64,000 nt of DNA from Micrococcus sp023147585. Lineage in GTDB: Bacteria > Actinomycetota > Actinomycetes > Actinomycetales > Micrococcaceae. Below, in pieces: positions 24,760 through 33,367 of this stretch. The stretch lies in the NCBI RefSeq assembly GCF_044872765.1, contig NZ_CP085253.1, forward strand, positions 310,001 through 374,000, written 5' to 3'. The stretch's first letter is position 1; every line of letters begins with the position of its first letter. The position numbers were made by a program, and so were the translations under genes. The notes under the pieces are model-generated. The model ran no database searches. It saw only the letters and a list, made by a program, of their open reading frames with translations, and was not told the origin of the DNA.

Positions 24760-26529
24760 ATGGACGTGATCGGTGAGACCAGGCGCGTGATGAACCCGTC
24801 GGCGCGCCTCGGCAACGCCGCTGACGGCGCCGGCAGCGGCAGTGCAGACCGGAGTTCCGGCGAAGGCCTCGGCGAGGGTCCACGCTCGCCTCTCGGCGCG
24901 CCGGTCGCGGACCTGCTCGGGGCCGCGCAGTCGGACGTCCTGGCTCTGCTCGAACGGCTCGGGGACCCGGAGTGGCACCCGGAGGCCGAGGACCTGCGGC
25001 TCCCGGCCCTGCTCCAGGAGGTGGAGCGGCTCGCGCGCACCGTCGCCGCGGTGCAGACCTCCCTCGCCGGGCACCTCGCCCAGGTCTACGGGCACGAGGC
25101 GGATCGTCATGAGCTCCTGGGCATCCCGCCGGGCAAGAGCCCCCACCGGGACGAGGCCGACTGCCTGCGCTCCCTCCTCCACATCGACCGCCGGGACGCC
25201 CAGCGCCGACTCCGCCGAGCCGAGGCCACCCGACCCCAGCGCGCCTTCGCCACGGCGCCGGTCGCGGAGCCGCAGCTGCCCGCCATCGCCCGTGTGGTGG
25301 CGGCCGGTGCCGCCGAGCCGGGGGCCTGCGACGTCGTGATCGAGACGCTGATGCGTGCACGCACCGACGCCCTGATCGCCGGCGTGCCTCGGGACGAGGT
25401 CGAGGACCTGGTCGACGCGGGAGAGGCCATCCTGGCGGACCAGCTCCAGCGGATCGAGCCGGACGGCATCCGTCGGCTCTGCGCCCGGTGGCGTCAGAAC
25501 CTCGACGCCCTCGTCATGCCGGACACCGCCGCGCCCACGGAAGCGGAGCTGAACGCCGCCCAGGGACTGTTCCACCGGGGCCAGCGCCGTGGGCTGCACC
25601 GGTGGGACCTCCACCTCACCGACGCCCAGCATGAGGTCCTGCAGACCGTGGCATCCGCCGCGACGAACCCCCGCGCCGTTGCCGGCGTGCAGGACGCCGG
25701 CTCGGCCCCGGACCCCCGGACGCGCGGGCAGCGGCAGGCGGACACGCTGGTGAGCGCCCTCCAGGCGGCCCTCGCGCATGCCGGTGCGGAGGCATTGCCC
25801 TCCACCGGCGGGAACCGTCCGCAGGTGCTCGTCACGATCGACCATCGGACGCTCCTCGGGGAGCTGCGCGCCGCCGCCGACGGACGCATGGGGTCCGCCG
25901 TGTCCACGGCCGACCTCACTGGACCGATCGACCCCCGCGAGATCCGGCGCATCGCCTGCGACGCGGACATCATCCCCGCCGTCCTGGGCGGCGAGGGGGA
26001 GATCCTCGACCTCGGCCGGGCGCGTCGTCTCTTCACCCGTGCCCAGCGGCGGGCCGTGACGGCGCGGGACGGCGGATGCGCCGCACCCGGCTGCGCGCTG
26101 CCCGCCAGCTGGTGCGAGGTCCATCACATCGGCCACTGGGAGCACGGCGGGCCCACGGACGTGGCCAACGGCGTGCTGCTCTGCTCGCACCATCACCAGG
26201 CCGTGCACGCCGGGTGGTGGGAGGTGTCGGTCATCGAGGGCGTCCCGTGGTTCGTCCCGGCCCGCCACCTCGACCCGGACCGCACGCCGCGCCGGAACCA
26301 GCATCACCGGACACGCCCGGGCCCACCCGTGGCGGCTCCTGCTCCGGCGAGGCGGGAACCACTCCCTCCGCCGGAGCGACCAGCCCTCCCCGAGCCCTGG
26401 ACCCGGCTTCAACCGCCCCTGCGGATCGGTCGCGCCCAACGGAGCCCCGGCGGGTGGGAGGAGTCCGCCGCGTCGACGCGGGTCGGCGCCCTCCTGCGTC
26501 GTCGCCGCCCTGTTCCCGCCCGCCCCTAG
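24760..26529 (+). CDS. DUF222/13E12-type HNH endonuclease
   Basis: A 589-residue protein with an N-terminal DUF222 domain (about residues 50-330) and a C-terminal HNH nuclease domain. The HNH part shows DGGCAAPGCALPASWCEVHH, then GGPTDVANGVLLCSHHHQAVH, with two Cys pairs for zinc and the catalytic His in CEVHHI. These proteins are abundant and repeated in actinobacteria and have been considered selfish or defence-linked, but their role is not settled. It starts after a purine-rich GGGGGGAAGAGAC tract. The tail is Pro-rich. There are no terminal repeats, so it is not clearly a mobile element. Confidence 0.85.
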   Translation: MDVIGETRRVMNPSARLGNAADGAGSGSADRSSGEGLGEGPRSPLGAPVADLLGAAQSDVLALLERLGDPEWHPEAEDLRLPALLQEVERLARTVAAVQTSLAGHLAQVYGHEADRHELLGIPPGKSPHRDEADCLRSLLHIDRRDAQRRLRRAEATRPQRAFATAPVAEPQLPAIARVVAAGAAEPGACDVVIETLMRARTDALIAGVPRDEVEDLVDAGEAILADQLQRIEPDGIRRLCARWRQNLDALVMPDTAAPTEAELNAAQGLFHRGQRRGLHRWDLHLTDAQHEVLQTVASAATNPRAVAGVQDAGSAPDPRTRGQRQADTLVSALQAALAHAGAEALPSTGGNRPQVLVTIDHRTLLGELRAAADGRMGSAVSTADLTGPIDPREIRRIACDADIIPAVLGGEGEILDLGRARRLFTRAQRRAVTARDGGCAAPGCALPASWCEVHHIGHWEHGGPTDVANGVLLCSHHHQAVHAGWWEVSVIEGVPWFVPARHLDPDRTPRRNQHHRTRPGPPVAAPAPARREPLPPPERPALPEPWTRLQPPLRIGRAQRSPGGWEESAASTRVGALLRRRRPVPARP

Positions 26530-26532
26530 AAT
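26527..26532 (+). promoter_or_regulatory. -10 element of thrS
   Basis: TAGAAT overlaps the stop of the DUF222/HNH gene. It predicts a leader of about 60 nt before the thrS GTG. I see no T-box structure. Confidence 0.5.
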
Positions 26533-26596
26533 GGGGGCGGCTGGCGGTGGCCTCCGTATGCCACACGCCCAGAAGCCTGACCCGAGAAGGAGCACC

Positions 26597-28615
26597 GTGT
26601 CCGAGCCGAAGAACATCCTGCTGACCGTGGACGGCCAGATGCGGGAGGTGACGCACGGCATCACCGGCCTGGAGCTCTTCCGGGAGCAGCCCACCACGGT
26701 GGTCATGCGCGTGGACGGCCACCTGTGGGACCTCGCCCGCGCAATCCCGGCCGGCGCCAGCGTCGAGGCCGTGGACATCACCGAGCCCGAGGGCCTGAAC
26801 GTGCTGCGCCACTCGACCGCCCACGTGATGGCCCAGGCGGTGCAGCAGCTGCGCCCCGACGCCAAGCTCGGCATCGGCCCGTACATCACGGACGGCTTCT
26901 ACTTCGACTTCGACGTCGCCGAGCCCTTCACCCCGGAGGACCTCAAGCAGCTCGAGAAGATGATGCTGAAGATCGTCAACGCGAACCAGCAGTTCCGCCG
27001 CCGCGTGGTCACCGAGGACGAGGCCCGCGCCGAGATGGCGGAGGAGCCGTACAAGCTCGAGCTCCTGGGCAAGAAGAACGAGGCCGACACCGCGGGCGAG
27101 GGCGCCTCCGTGGAGGTCGGCGCCGGCGAGATCACGGTCTACGACAACGTGGACCGCAAGTCCGGCGACGCCGTGTGGTGCGACCTGTGCCGCGGCCCGC
27201 ACCTGCCGAACACGAAGCTCATCTCCAACGCCTTCGCGCTGACCCGCTCCGCGGCCGCCTACTGGCTGGGCAACGAGAAGAACAAGCAGCTGCAGCGCAT
27301 CTACGGCACCGCCTGGCCCACCAAGGCCGACCTGAAGGCCTATCAGGAGCGGCTTGCCGAGGCCGAGCGACGCGACCACCGCAAGCTGGGCGCGGAGATG
27401 GACCTCTTCTCCTTCCCGGACGAGCTCGGCTCGGGCCTGCCCGTGTTCCACCCGCGCGGCGGCATCATCCGCAAGACGATGGAGGACTACTCGCGCCGCC
27501 GCCATGAGGAGGCCGGCTACGAGTTCGTCTACACGCCGCACATCACGAAGCAGCACCTCTACGAGGTCTCCGGGCACCTGGACTGGTACGCGGACGGCAT
27601 GTTCCCGCCCATGCAGATCGACGAGCAGCGCGACCCGGAGACCGGCGAGGTCACCCGGCAGGGGCAGAACTACTACCTCAAGCCGATGAACTGCCCCATG
27701 CACAACCTCGTGTTCCGCTCCCGCGGCCGCTCGTACCGCGAGCTGCCGCTGCGCCTCTTCGAGTTCGGCTCCGTGTACCGCTACGAGAAGTCCGGCGTGG
27801 TCCACGGCCTGACCCGCGTGCGCGGCATGACCCAGGACGACGCCCACATCTACTGCACGCGCGACCAGATGAAGGACGAGCTCACCACGACGCTCACCTT
27901 CGTCCTCGACCTGCTCAAGGACTACGGCCTGGACGACTTCTACCTCGAGCTGTCCACGCGTGACCCGGAGAAGTCGGTCGGCTCGGACGACATCTGGGAG
28001 GAGGCCACCCGCACCCTCGCCGAGGTCGCCGAGGGCTCCGGCCTCCAGCTCGTCCCGGATCCGGGCGGCGCCGCGTTCTACGGGCCGAAGATCTCCGTGC
28101 AGGCCAAGGACGCGATCGGCCGCACCTGGCAGATGTCCACCATCCAGCTGGACTTCAACCTGCCCGAGCGGTTCGACCTCGAGTACCAGGCCGCCGACGG
28201 CACGCGTCAGCGCCCCGTGATGATCCACCGCGCCCTCTTCGGCTCGATCGAGCGCTTCCTCGGCGTGCTCACCGAGCACTACGCGGGCGCCTTCCCGGCG
28301 TGGCTCGCCCCCGAGCAGGTCGTGGCCATCCCCGTGGCCGAGGCGTTCAACGACTACCTGGCCGACGTCGTCGCGAAGCTGCGCGCCGAGGGGATCCGGG
28401 CCCGCCTGGACGACTCCTCGGACCGCTTCCCGAAGAAGATCCGCACGGCCTCCAAGGAGAAGGTGCCGTTCGTGCTCATCGCGGGCGGCGAGGACGCCGA
28501 GGCCGGCGCGGTCAGCTTCCGCTTCCGCGACGGGTCGCAGGACAACGGCGTTCCCGTGGACGAGGCCATCGCCCGCATCGTGAAGGCGGTCCGGGAGCGC
28601 GAGGTCACGGCGTGA
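26597..28615 (+). CDS. thrS: Threonyl-tRNA synthetase
   Basis: The 672-residue class II synthetase charges tRNA-Thr. Order: TGS domain (residues 1-65), editing domain with HSTAHVMAQA and CRGPHLPNT, catalytic core, and C-terminal anticodon-binding domain. The catalytic zinc ligands match the E. coli spacing: C366 (MNCPMH), H417 (QDDAHIYC) and H544 (MIHRALFG). It starts with GTG after GAGAAGGAG; an upstream in-frame ATG would add residues with no family match. Its stop overlaps the next start in GTGA. Confidence 0.97.
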   Translation: MSEPKNILLTVDGQMREVTHGITGLELFREQPTTVVMRVDGHLWDLARAIPAGASVEAVDITEPEGLNVLRHSTAHVMAQAVQQLRPDAKLGIGPYITDGFYFDFDVAEPFTPEDLKQLEKMMLKIVNANQQFRRRVVTEDEARAEMAEEPYKLELLGKKNEADTAGEGASVEVGAGEITVYDNVDRKSGDAVWCDLCRGPHLPNTKLISNAFALTRSAAAYWLGNEKNKQLQRIYGTAWPTKADLKAYQERLAEAERRDHRKLGAEMDLFSFPDELGSGLPVFHPRGGIIRKTMEDYSRRRHEEAGYEFVYTPHITKQHLYEVSGHLDWYADGMFPPMQIDEQRDPETGEVTRQGQNYYLKPMNCPMHNLVFRSRGRSYRELPLRLFEFGSVYRYEKSGVVHGLTRVRGMTQDDAHIYCTRDQMKDELTTTLTFVLDLLKDYGLDDFYLELSTRDPEKSVGSDDIWEEATRTLAEVAEGSGLQLVPDPGGAAFYGPKISVQAKDAIGRTWQMSTIQLDFNLPERFDLEYQAADGTRQRPVMIHRALFGSIERFLGVLTEHYAGAFPAWLAPEQVVAIPVAEAFNDYLADVVAKLRAEGIRARLDDSSDRFPKKIRTASKEKVPFVLIAGGEDAEAGAVSFRFRDGSQDNGVPVDEAIARIVKAVREREVTA

Positions 28616-29292
28616 GCACCCCCGACGGCGACGCCGCGGCGACGGACGGCTTCGGGCTGCCCGGCGTCCCGGACGCCTTCGATCGGCTCTGGAACCCGCA
28701 CCGCATGGCGTACATCAACGCCGGACCGGACCAGGTGAAGGACGAGCACACGTGCCCGTTCTGCGCGGCGCCGCATCGCACGGACGAGGAGTCGCTGATC
28801 GTGCACCGCGGGCGCACGGCCTTCGTGATCCTCAACCTGTTCCCGTACAACCCGGGGCACCTGCTGATCTGCCCGTACCGCCACGTGCCCATGTACACGG
28901 ACATCACGGCGGAGGAGACGGCGGAGATGGCGGAGCTGGCCCAGACGGCCATGCTCGCCCTCGAGGGGGCCAGTCGCCCCAAGGGCTTCAACCTGGGCAT
29001 GAACCAGGGCGTGGCCGGGGGAGCGGGCATCGCGGCACACCTGCACCAGCACGTGGTGCCGCGGTGGACCGGCGACGGCAACTTCCTGCCGATCATCGCG
29101 CACACCAAGAACATGTCCCAGACCCTGGGCCAGACCCGCGACCTCCTCGTGGCAGCCTGGCCCGCAGCGGCCGCCGAGCTCACCGCCCGCAGGAGGCGCG
29201 ACGCTGGGGCAGAGCCCGACGACGCTCCCGACGCTCCGGACGCTCCCGGCGACGCGACGCCCGCCGCGGCACCGCAGGGGGACGTGCGCTGA
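28612..29292 (+). CDS. HIT-family hydrolase
   Basis: A 226-residue histidine-triad protein, probably a dinucleoside polyphosphate or AMP-lysine-type hydrolase. The triad HLHQHVVPRW holds the nucleophilic His. CPFCAAPH near the N-terminus is a zinc-type knuckle, and IVHRGRTAFVILNLFPYNPG is the family strand set. The GTG start overlaps the thrS stop, and its stop overlaps the pgsA ATG in TGATG. The last 35 residues are Asp/Pro/Ala-rich. In mycobacteria the same order (thrS, HIT, pgsA) is conserved. Confidence 0.9.
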   Translation: MSTPDGDAAATDGFGLPGVPDAFDRLWNPHRMAYINAGPDQVKDEHTCPFCAAPHRTDEESLIVHRGRTAFVILNLFPYNPGHLLICPYRHVPMYTDITAEETAEMAELAQTAMLALEGASRPKGFNLGMNQGVAGGAGIAAHLHQHVVPRWTGDGNFLPIIAHTKNMSQTLGQTRDLLVAAWPAAAAELTARRRRDAGAEPDDAPDAPDAPGDATPAAAPQGDVR

Positions 29293-29906
29293 TGCTGGAC
29301 CGGCATGCCCGCGGGGTGACCACGCGCGTCTTCCTGCCCGTGGCCCGCGGGCTGCTGCGCGCCGGCGTCAGCCCGGACGCCGTGACGGTGACGGGCACCG
29401 TGGGCGTGAGCCTCGGCGCGCTCGTGTTCTACCCGCTCGGCGAGCTGTTCTGGGGGACGATCGTCATCACCCTGTTCGTGTTCTCGGACCTCGTGGACGG
29501 CATCATGGCCCGCGAGGCCGGGACCACGGGCCGCTGGGGATCCTTCCTGGACTCGACCCTGGACCGCGTGCAGGACGCCGCGGTGTTCCTCGGCGTGCTG
29601 TGGTGGGGCTTCGGCGTCGGGGACAACCCGACCGTGGGCGTCCTCGCCGCCTCCTGCATGGCGCTCGGCATGCTCGTGTCCTACGCCCGGGCCAAGGCCG
29701 AGTCGCTCGGGTTCACCGCCAACGTGGGCATCGCCGAGCGCGCCGAGCGGCTCGTGGCCACGCTGGTGGCGGTGGGCCTCACGGGCCTGGGGCTGCCGCC
29801 CGTCCTGCTCACCGTGGTCCTCGCGCTGCTCGCGCTCGCCTCCGTGGTGACCGTGCTGCAGCGGGTCGCCGCGGTGCGTCGCCAGGCCCGCGCGTCCGCG
29901 GCCTGA
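29292..29906 (+). CDS. pgsA: CDP-alcohol phosphatidyltransferase, phosphatidylinositol-phosphate synthase type
   Basis: A 204-residue membrane enzyme with about five to six helices. The CDP-alcohol motif is complete: DLVDGIMAR, eight residues, then GSFLDSTLD. Its place directly after thrS and the HIT gene matches the actinobacterial phosphatidylinositol-phosphate synthase, which joins CDP-diacylglycerol to inositol-3-phosphate. The acyltransferase and the PimA mannosyltransferase that usually follow in mycobacteria are absent; the next gene lies on the opposite strand. The family is certain; the exact substrate is inferred from the neighbours. Confidence 0.87.
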   Translation: MLDRHARGVTTRVFLPVARGLLRAGVSPDAVTVTGTVGVSLGALVFYPLGELFWGTIVITLFVFSDLVDGIMAREAGTTGRWGSFLDSTLDRVQDAAVFLGVLWWGFGVGDNPTVGVLAASCMALGMLVSYARAKAESLGFTANVGIAERAERLVATLVAVGLTGLGLPPVLLTVVLALLALASVVTVLQRVAAVRRQARASAA

Positions 29907-29936
29907 AGCACCCTGCCGCCTCAGCCAGCAGTCACC

Positions 29937-30461
29937 TCAGTCGGCAGCGATCGCCGCCACGACGGCGCCGCTCACCGCGACGAGGTCGGCGGGGGCCAGC
30001 TCGACGTCGAGCCCACGCTGCCCGCCCGAGAGGTACATCACCTCTCCTGTGAGGGCGGACGCGTCCACCACCACGGGGTGCCGGTTCCGCTGTCCCAGCG
30101 GGGAGATGCCGCCCCGCACGTAGCCGGTGCGCCGCTCGGCCACCGCGAGGTCGGCCATCACCGCCTTCTTCACCCCCAGCGCTGCCGCGGCGGCGCGCAG
30201 GTCCAGCTTCCCGGACACGGGCACGACGCACGCGGCCAGCGAGCCGTCCGGCAGGGCCACCATCAGGGTCTTGAACAGACGCTCCGGGGGGACCTCCAGC
30301 GCGTGGGCCACCTGCGCGCCGAAGCTCTCGCCGCCGCCGTCGAGGGCCACCTCGAACGTGTGGAGCACGTGCGGCACCCCGGCCGCCACGAGCGCCGCGA
30401 CGGCGGGGGTCGCCGTGTGCTTCAGCGCGCCCCGATCCGTGCCGCCCCGCCTCCGTGCCAT
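29937..30461 (-). CDS. ybaK: YbaK-type Cys-tRNA(Pro) deacylase
   Basis: A 174-residue trans-editing protein that hydrolyses mischarged Cys-tRNA(Pro). It carries the family Lys in ERLFKTLMVAL, the strand ACVVPVSGKLDLR and the glycine-rich GGISPLGQRN. It lies 19 nt downstream of sufE on the same strand, so the two probably share a transcript. A link between cysteine mischarging and sulfur transfer is attractive but unproven. Confidence 0.88.
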   Translation of the reverse strand: MARRRGGTDRGALKHTATPAVAALVAAGVPHVLHTFEVALDGGGESFGAQVAHALEVPPERLFKTLMVALPDGSLAACVVPVSGKLDLRAAAAALGVKKAVMADLAVAERRTGYVRGGISPLGQRNRHPVVVDASALTGEVMYLSGGQRGLDVELAPADLVAVSGAVVAAIAAD

Positions 30462-30480
30462 GCCGGCCGTCCTCGCCGGC

Positions 30481-30936
30481 TCAGAGGCCGGCCTGCTCGC
30501 GCACGTTGCGCTTGATCCGCCCGAGCATGGCGGACATGCCGCGCAGCCGCAGCGGGGTCAGCGCCTTCTGCAGGCCCAGCTTCGCCGGGATGTCCTCGGG
30601 GACGTCCAGGACCTCGCGCGCCGTGGACCCGTCGAGCCCCTGGGAGAGGACGGAGGCGAATCCGCGCGTCGTGGGTGCCTCCCGCGGCGCCGTGATGTAC
30701 AGGCGCACCACCGCGTCCGGGCCCGGCTCGCCCTCCAGCTCGACCGCGAGGAACAGGGGCGACTGGCACTCGACCACCTGCTCCATCTCGGCCTCGTGGC
30801 CGTGGAAGCGGGCGGGCAGCTCCGCCAGCTCGTCGGAGAACTCCAGCAGCAGCTCGAGCTTCTGCGGATCGGGCACCCCCGCGAAGTCGTCGATGATCTC
30901 GGACAGGGCGGCGGGGGACGCGGTCGACTCGGTCAT
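30481..30936 (-). CDS. sufE: SufE-family sulfur acceptor
   Basis: A 151-residue protein that takes persulfide sulfur from a SufS-type desulfurase for Fe-S cluster assembly. The acceptor Cys is in VVECQSPLFLAV. FAGVPDPQKLELLLEFSDEL and LGLQKALTPLRLRGM are family segments. A GTG at 30942 is possible, but the ATG at 30936 lies 8 nt after TAGACT, the spacing seen at other unit starts. It is first in sufE-ybaK and divergent from the transporter gene. In related genomes sufE usually follows a rhodanese gene (as I recall); here that gene lies beyond the transporter. Confidence 0.9.
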   Translation of the reverse strand: MTESTASPAALSEIIDDFAGVPDPQKLELLLEFSDELAELPARFHGHEAEMEQVVECQSPLFLAVELEGEPGPDAVVRLYITAPREAPTTRGFASVLSQGLDGSTAREVLDVPEDIPAKLGLQKALTPLRLRGMSAMLGRIKRNVREQAGL

Positions 30937-30944
30937 GGTCACCC

Positions 30945-30950
30945 AGTCTA
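30945..30950 (-). promoter_or_regulatory. -10 element of sufE
   Basis: TAGACT on the reverse strand, 8 nt before the ATG at 30936 (leaderless type). Confidence 0.55.
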
Positions 30951-30996
30951 GTGACGGCCGCCCGCACGGCGGTCAACGGTCCCGCCTGCCCCTTCC

Positions 30997-31002
30997 TAGA
31001 CT
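30997..31002 (+). promoter_or_regulatory. -10 element of the amino-acid transporter gene
   Basis: TAGACT, 7 nt before the ATG at 31010. It mirrors the sufE element, with the two hexamers 46 bp apart. Confidence 0.55.
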
Positions 31003-31009
31003 GGAGCCC

Positions 31010-32338
31010 ATGTCATCCGTCTCACACCAGTTCCACGACGCAGGGGATTCGTCAGCGCCCGCCGTCGCCATCGACCCCGACGCCGACCCCACACCGGACC
31101 GCCGTGTCGAGCGGGGGTGGGTCGTCTCGCTCTTCGGCACGGCCGTCGGCGCGGGAGTCCTGTTCCTGCCGATCAAGGCGGGCCTGGGCGGCGTGTGGCC
31201 GCTCATCATCGCCACCCTCCTGATCGCCCCCATGACGTACTTCTCCCACCGGGCGCTCTCCCGGTTCGTGTGCGCGTCCCCCAACCCGGGCGACGACATC
31301 ACCGCCGTGGCCCGCAGCACGTTCGGACCCGGGGTCGGCGGGCTCATCTCCGTCCTGTACTTCCTGGCGATCTACCCGATCGTGCTGATCTACGGCGTCT
31401 CCATCACCAACACGGTGGACTCGTTCATGGTGAACCAGCTGGGCCTGGCCTCCCTGCCCCGCCCGCTGCTCTCGTTCGTGCTGATCGCCCTCATGATGGC
31501 CGTGATGATCGCCGGGCAGAAGCTCATGCTCGCGATCACCGGGTGGCTGGTCTACCCCCTGATCCTCATCCTCTTCGGGGCGAGCCTCTACCTCATCCCG
31601 TCCTGGAAGCCGGACGCCCTCTTCACCGGCGGCCCGGTGGACCTGGGCGGCATCCTGCTCTCCACGTGGCTGGTCATCCCCGTCCTGGTGTTCGCGTTCA
31701 ACCACTCGCCGGCGATCTCCCAGTTCTCCCTGGCCATGCAGCGCCAGTACGGAGCGGGCGCGGCCACGCGCGCCTCGGCGGTGCTGGCCAAGGTCACGGG
31801 CCTGCTCGTCGTCTTCACCATGTTCTTCGTGTGGTCCTGCGTGCTGGCGCTCGGCCCGGACGGCATGGCCGAGGCCCAGGAGCAGAACCTCCCGGTGCTG
31901 TCCTACCTGGCCAACGTCCACGGATCGCCGCTGATCTCGCTGCTCGGCCCGGTCGTGGCGTTCCTGGCGATCGTCTCCTCCTTCTTCGGCCACTACCTCG
32001 GCGCGGCCGAGGGCGCCGCCGGCGTCGTCCGCTCCCTGGTGGACAAGGACGGCTCCCGCATCAGCGACCGCACCCTGCGCCTGGTCATCGCCGTCGTCAT
32101 CTTCTTCACGACCTGGGCCGCGGCGGTCGCCAACCCCAGCGTCCTCGGCCTCATCGAGACCGTCGGCGGGCCGGTGATCGCCATGATCCTGTTCCTCATG
32201 CCGATCTACGCGATCCACCGGCTGGACGCCCTCGCCCCCTACCGGGGGAAGGCCTCCAACGTGTTCGTGGTCCTCGCCGGCCTCGCAGCCGTGAGCGCCC
32301 TCGTCTACGGCATCGTCCGCAGCGTCACCGGCGCCTGA
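31010..32338 (+). CDS. HAAAP-family amino-acid permease (serine/threonine-type)
   Basis: A 442-residue membrane protein with about 11 helices. The first helix, WVVSLFGTAVGAGVLFLPIK, has the G-A-G break typical of the hydroxy/aromatic amino-acid permease family (SdaC/TdcC). VFAFNHSPAISQFSLAMQR in the middle matches the same family. It likely imports serine or threonine with H+ or Na+. It is a single-gene unit between sufE and sseA, transcribed opposite to both, and ends at a strong two-way hairpin. Confidence 0.87.
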   Translation: MSSVSHQFHDAGDSSAPAVAIDPDADPTPDRRVERGWVVSLFGTAVGAGVLFLPIKAGLGGVWPLIIATLLIAPMTYFSHRALSRFVCASPNPGDDITAVARSTFGPGVGGLISVLYFLAIYPIVLIYGVSITNTVDSFMVNQLGLASLPRPLLSFVLIALMMAVMIAGQKLMLAITGWLVYPLILILFGASLYLIPSWKPDALFTGGPVDLGGILLSTWLVIPVLVFAFNHSPAISQFSLAMQRQYGAGAATRASAVLAKVTGLLVVFTMFFVWSCVLALGPDGMAEAQEQNLPVLSYLANVHGSPLISLLGPVVAFLAIVSSFFGHYLGAAEGAAGVVRSLVDKDGSRISDRTLRLVIAVVIFFTTWAAAVANPSVLGLIETVGGPVIAMILFLMPIYAIHRLDALAPYRGKASNVFVVLAGLAAVSALVYGIVRSVTGA

Positions 32339-32365
32339 GGCCGCGCCGACGCGCCTCACGCCGAC

Positions 32366-32407
32366 ACGAGTCCGGCCCTCACCCCGCGGGGTGAGGGCCG
32401 GACTCGT
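32366..32407. terminator. Bidirectional terminator between the permease gene and sseA
   Basis: Perfect 20-bp arms (32366-32385 with 32388-32407) around a 2-nt centre, between convergent genes. Confidence 0.85.
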
Positions 32408-32460
32408 CCAGGGCGGCGGGCGCCGCGCGTGCGGCGGTTCCGTGACGGTTCAGCGGCGGA

Positions 32461-33354
32461 TCAGCGCGCGGGCGCCGCGCCGGGCTCCTCGCCCATCGCG
32501 ATGGGCAGGCGCACGCTGTTGCCCCACTCGGTCCACGAGCCGTCGTAGTTGCGGACGTCCTCGTGGCCCAACAGGTGCTTGAGGACGAACCAGGTGTGGG
32601 ACGAGCGCTCGCCGATGCGGCAGTAGGCGATCACGTCGTCGCCCTCCTTCAGGCCGGCGCCGTCGCGGTAGATCTCCTCGAGCTCGGCGCGGGACTTGAA
32701 GGTGCCGTCCTCGTTCGCGGCCTTCGCCCAGGGCACGGAGGCCGCGGTCGGGATGTGGCCGCCGCGCAGCGTGCCCTCCTGCGGGTAGCCGGCCATGTGG
32801 GTGGTCTCGCCCGTGTACTCGGCGGGGGAGCGGACGTCGATCAGCGGCGTGGTGCCGATCGCGGCGAGGACGTCCTCGCGGGCGGCGCGCTCGGTGGTGT
32901 CGTCGCGCTGCACCACGGGGTACTCGGCGCGCTCGACCTGCGGGACCTCGCGGGTGGTCTCGCGGCCCTCGGCGATCCACTTGTCGCGGCCGCCGTCCAT
33001 GAGGCGCACGTCCTCGTGGCCGTACAGGGTGAAGACCCAGAGGGCGTAGGCGGCCCACCAGTTGGACTTGTCGCCGTAGAAGACCACGGTGGTGTCGCGG
33101 GAGATGCCCTTCGAGGCGGCCAGCTCGGCGAACGCCTCGGGGCCCACGAAGTCGCGGGCCACGGGGTCGTTGAGCTCGGTGTGCCAGTCGATCCGCTGGG
33201 CGCCGGGGACATGGCCGGTGGCGTACAGCAGGGCGTCCTCATTGGACTCCAGGACCACGACGTCCGCGTCGTGGACGTGGTCGGCGACCCACTGCGTGGA
33301 GACGAGCTTCTCGGGATGGGCGTACTCGGTGGTCTGCGCGGTGTTCTCGGTCAT
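32461..33354 (-). CDS. sseA: Thiosulfate/3-mercaptopyruvate sulfurtransferase (double rhodanese)
   Basis: A 297-residue tandem rhodanese. The first, inactive domain covers residues 15-145. The second holds the active Cys in the loop CRIGERSS. LIDVRSPAEYTGE and RGGHIPTAASVPW are classical rhodanese segments. It moves sulfur from thiosulfate to an acceptor such as cyanide or thioredoxin. The ATG at 33354 lies 7 nt after TAATGT. It is separated from sufE by the convergent transporter gene. Confidence 0.92.
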   Translation of the reverse strand: MTENTAQTTEYAHPEKLVSTQWVADHVHDADVVVLESNEDALLYATGHVPGAQRIDWHTELNDPVARDFVGPEAFAELAASKGISRDTTVVFYGDKSNWWAAYALWVFTLYGHEDVRLMDGGRDKWIAEGRETTREVPQVERAEYPVVQRDDTTERAAREDVLAAIGTTPLIDVRSPAEYTGETTHMAGYPQEGTLRGGHIPTAASVPWAKAANEDGTFKSRAELEEIYRDGAGLKEGDDVIAYCRIGERSSHTWFVLKHLLGHEDVRNYDGSWTEWGNSVRLPIAMGEEPGAAPAR

Positions 33355-33361
33355 GGGTGCC

Positions 33362-33367
33362 ACATTA
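33362..33367 (-). promoter_or_regulatory. -10 element of sseA
   Basis: TAATGT on the reverse strand, 7 nt before the ATG at 33354 (leaderless type). Confidence 0.5.

Noticed and set aside
20527..26889. A reverse-strand open frame of more than 2100 codons opposite dnaE2 and the DUF222/HNH gene
   Set aside because: High GC removes stop codons from the antisense frames. Its translation is low-complexity with no domain, and the forward genes have clear motifs.
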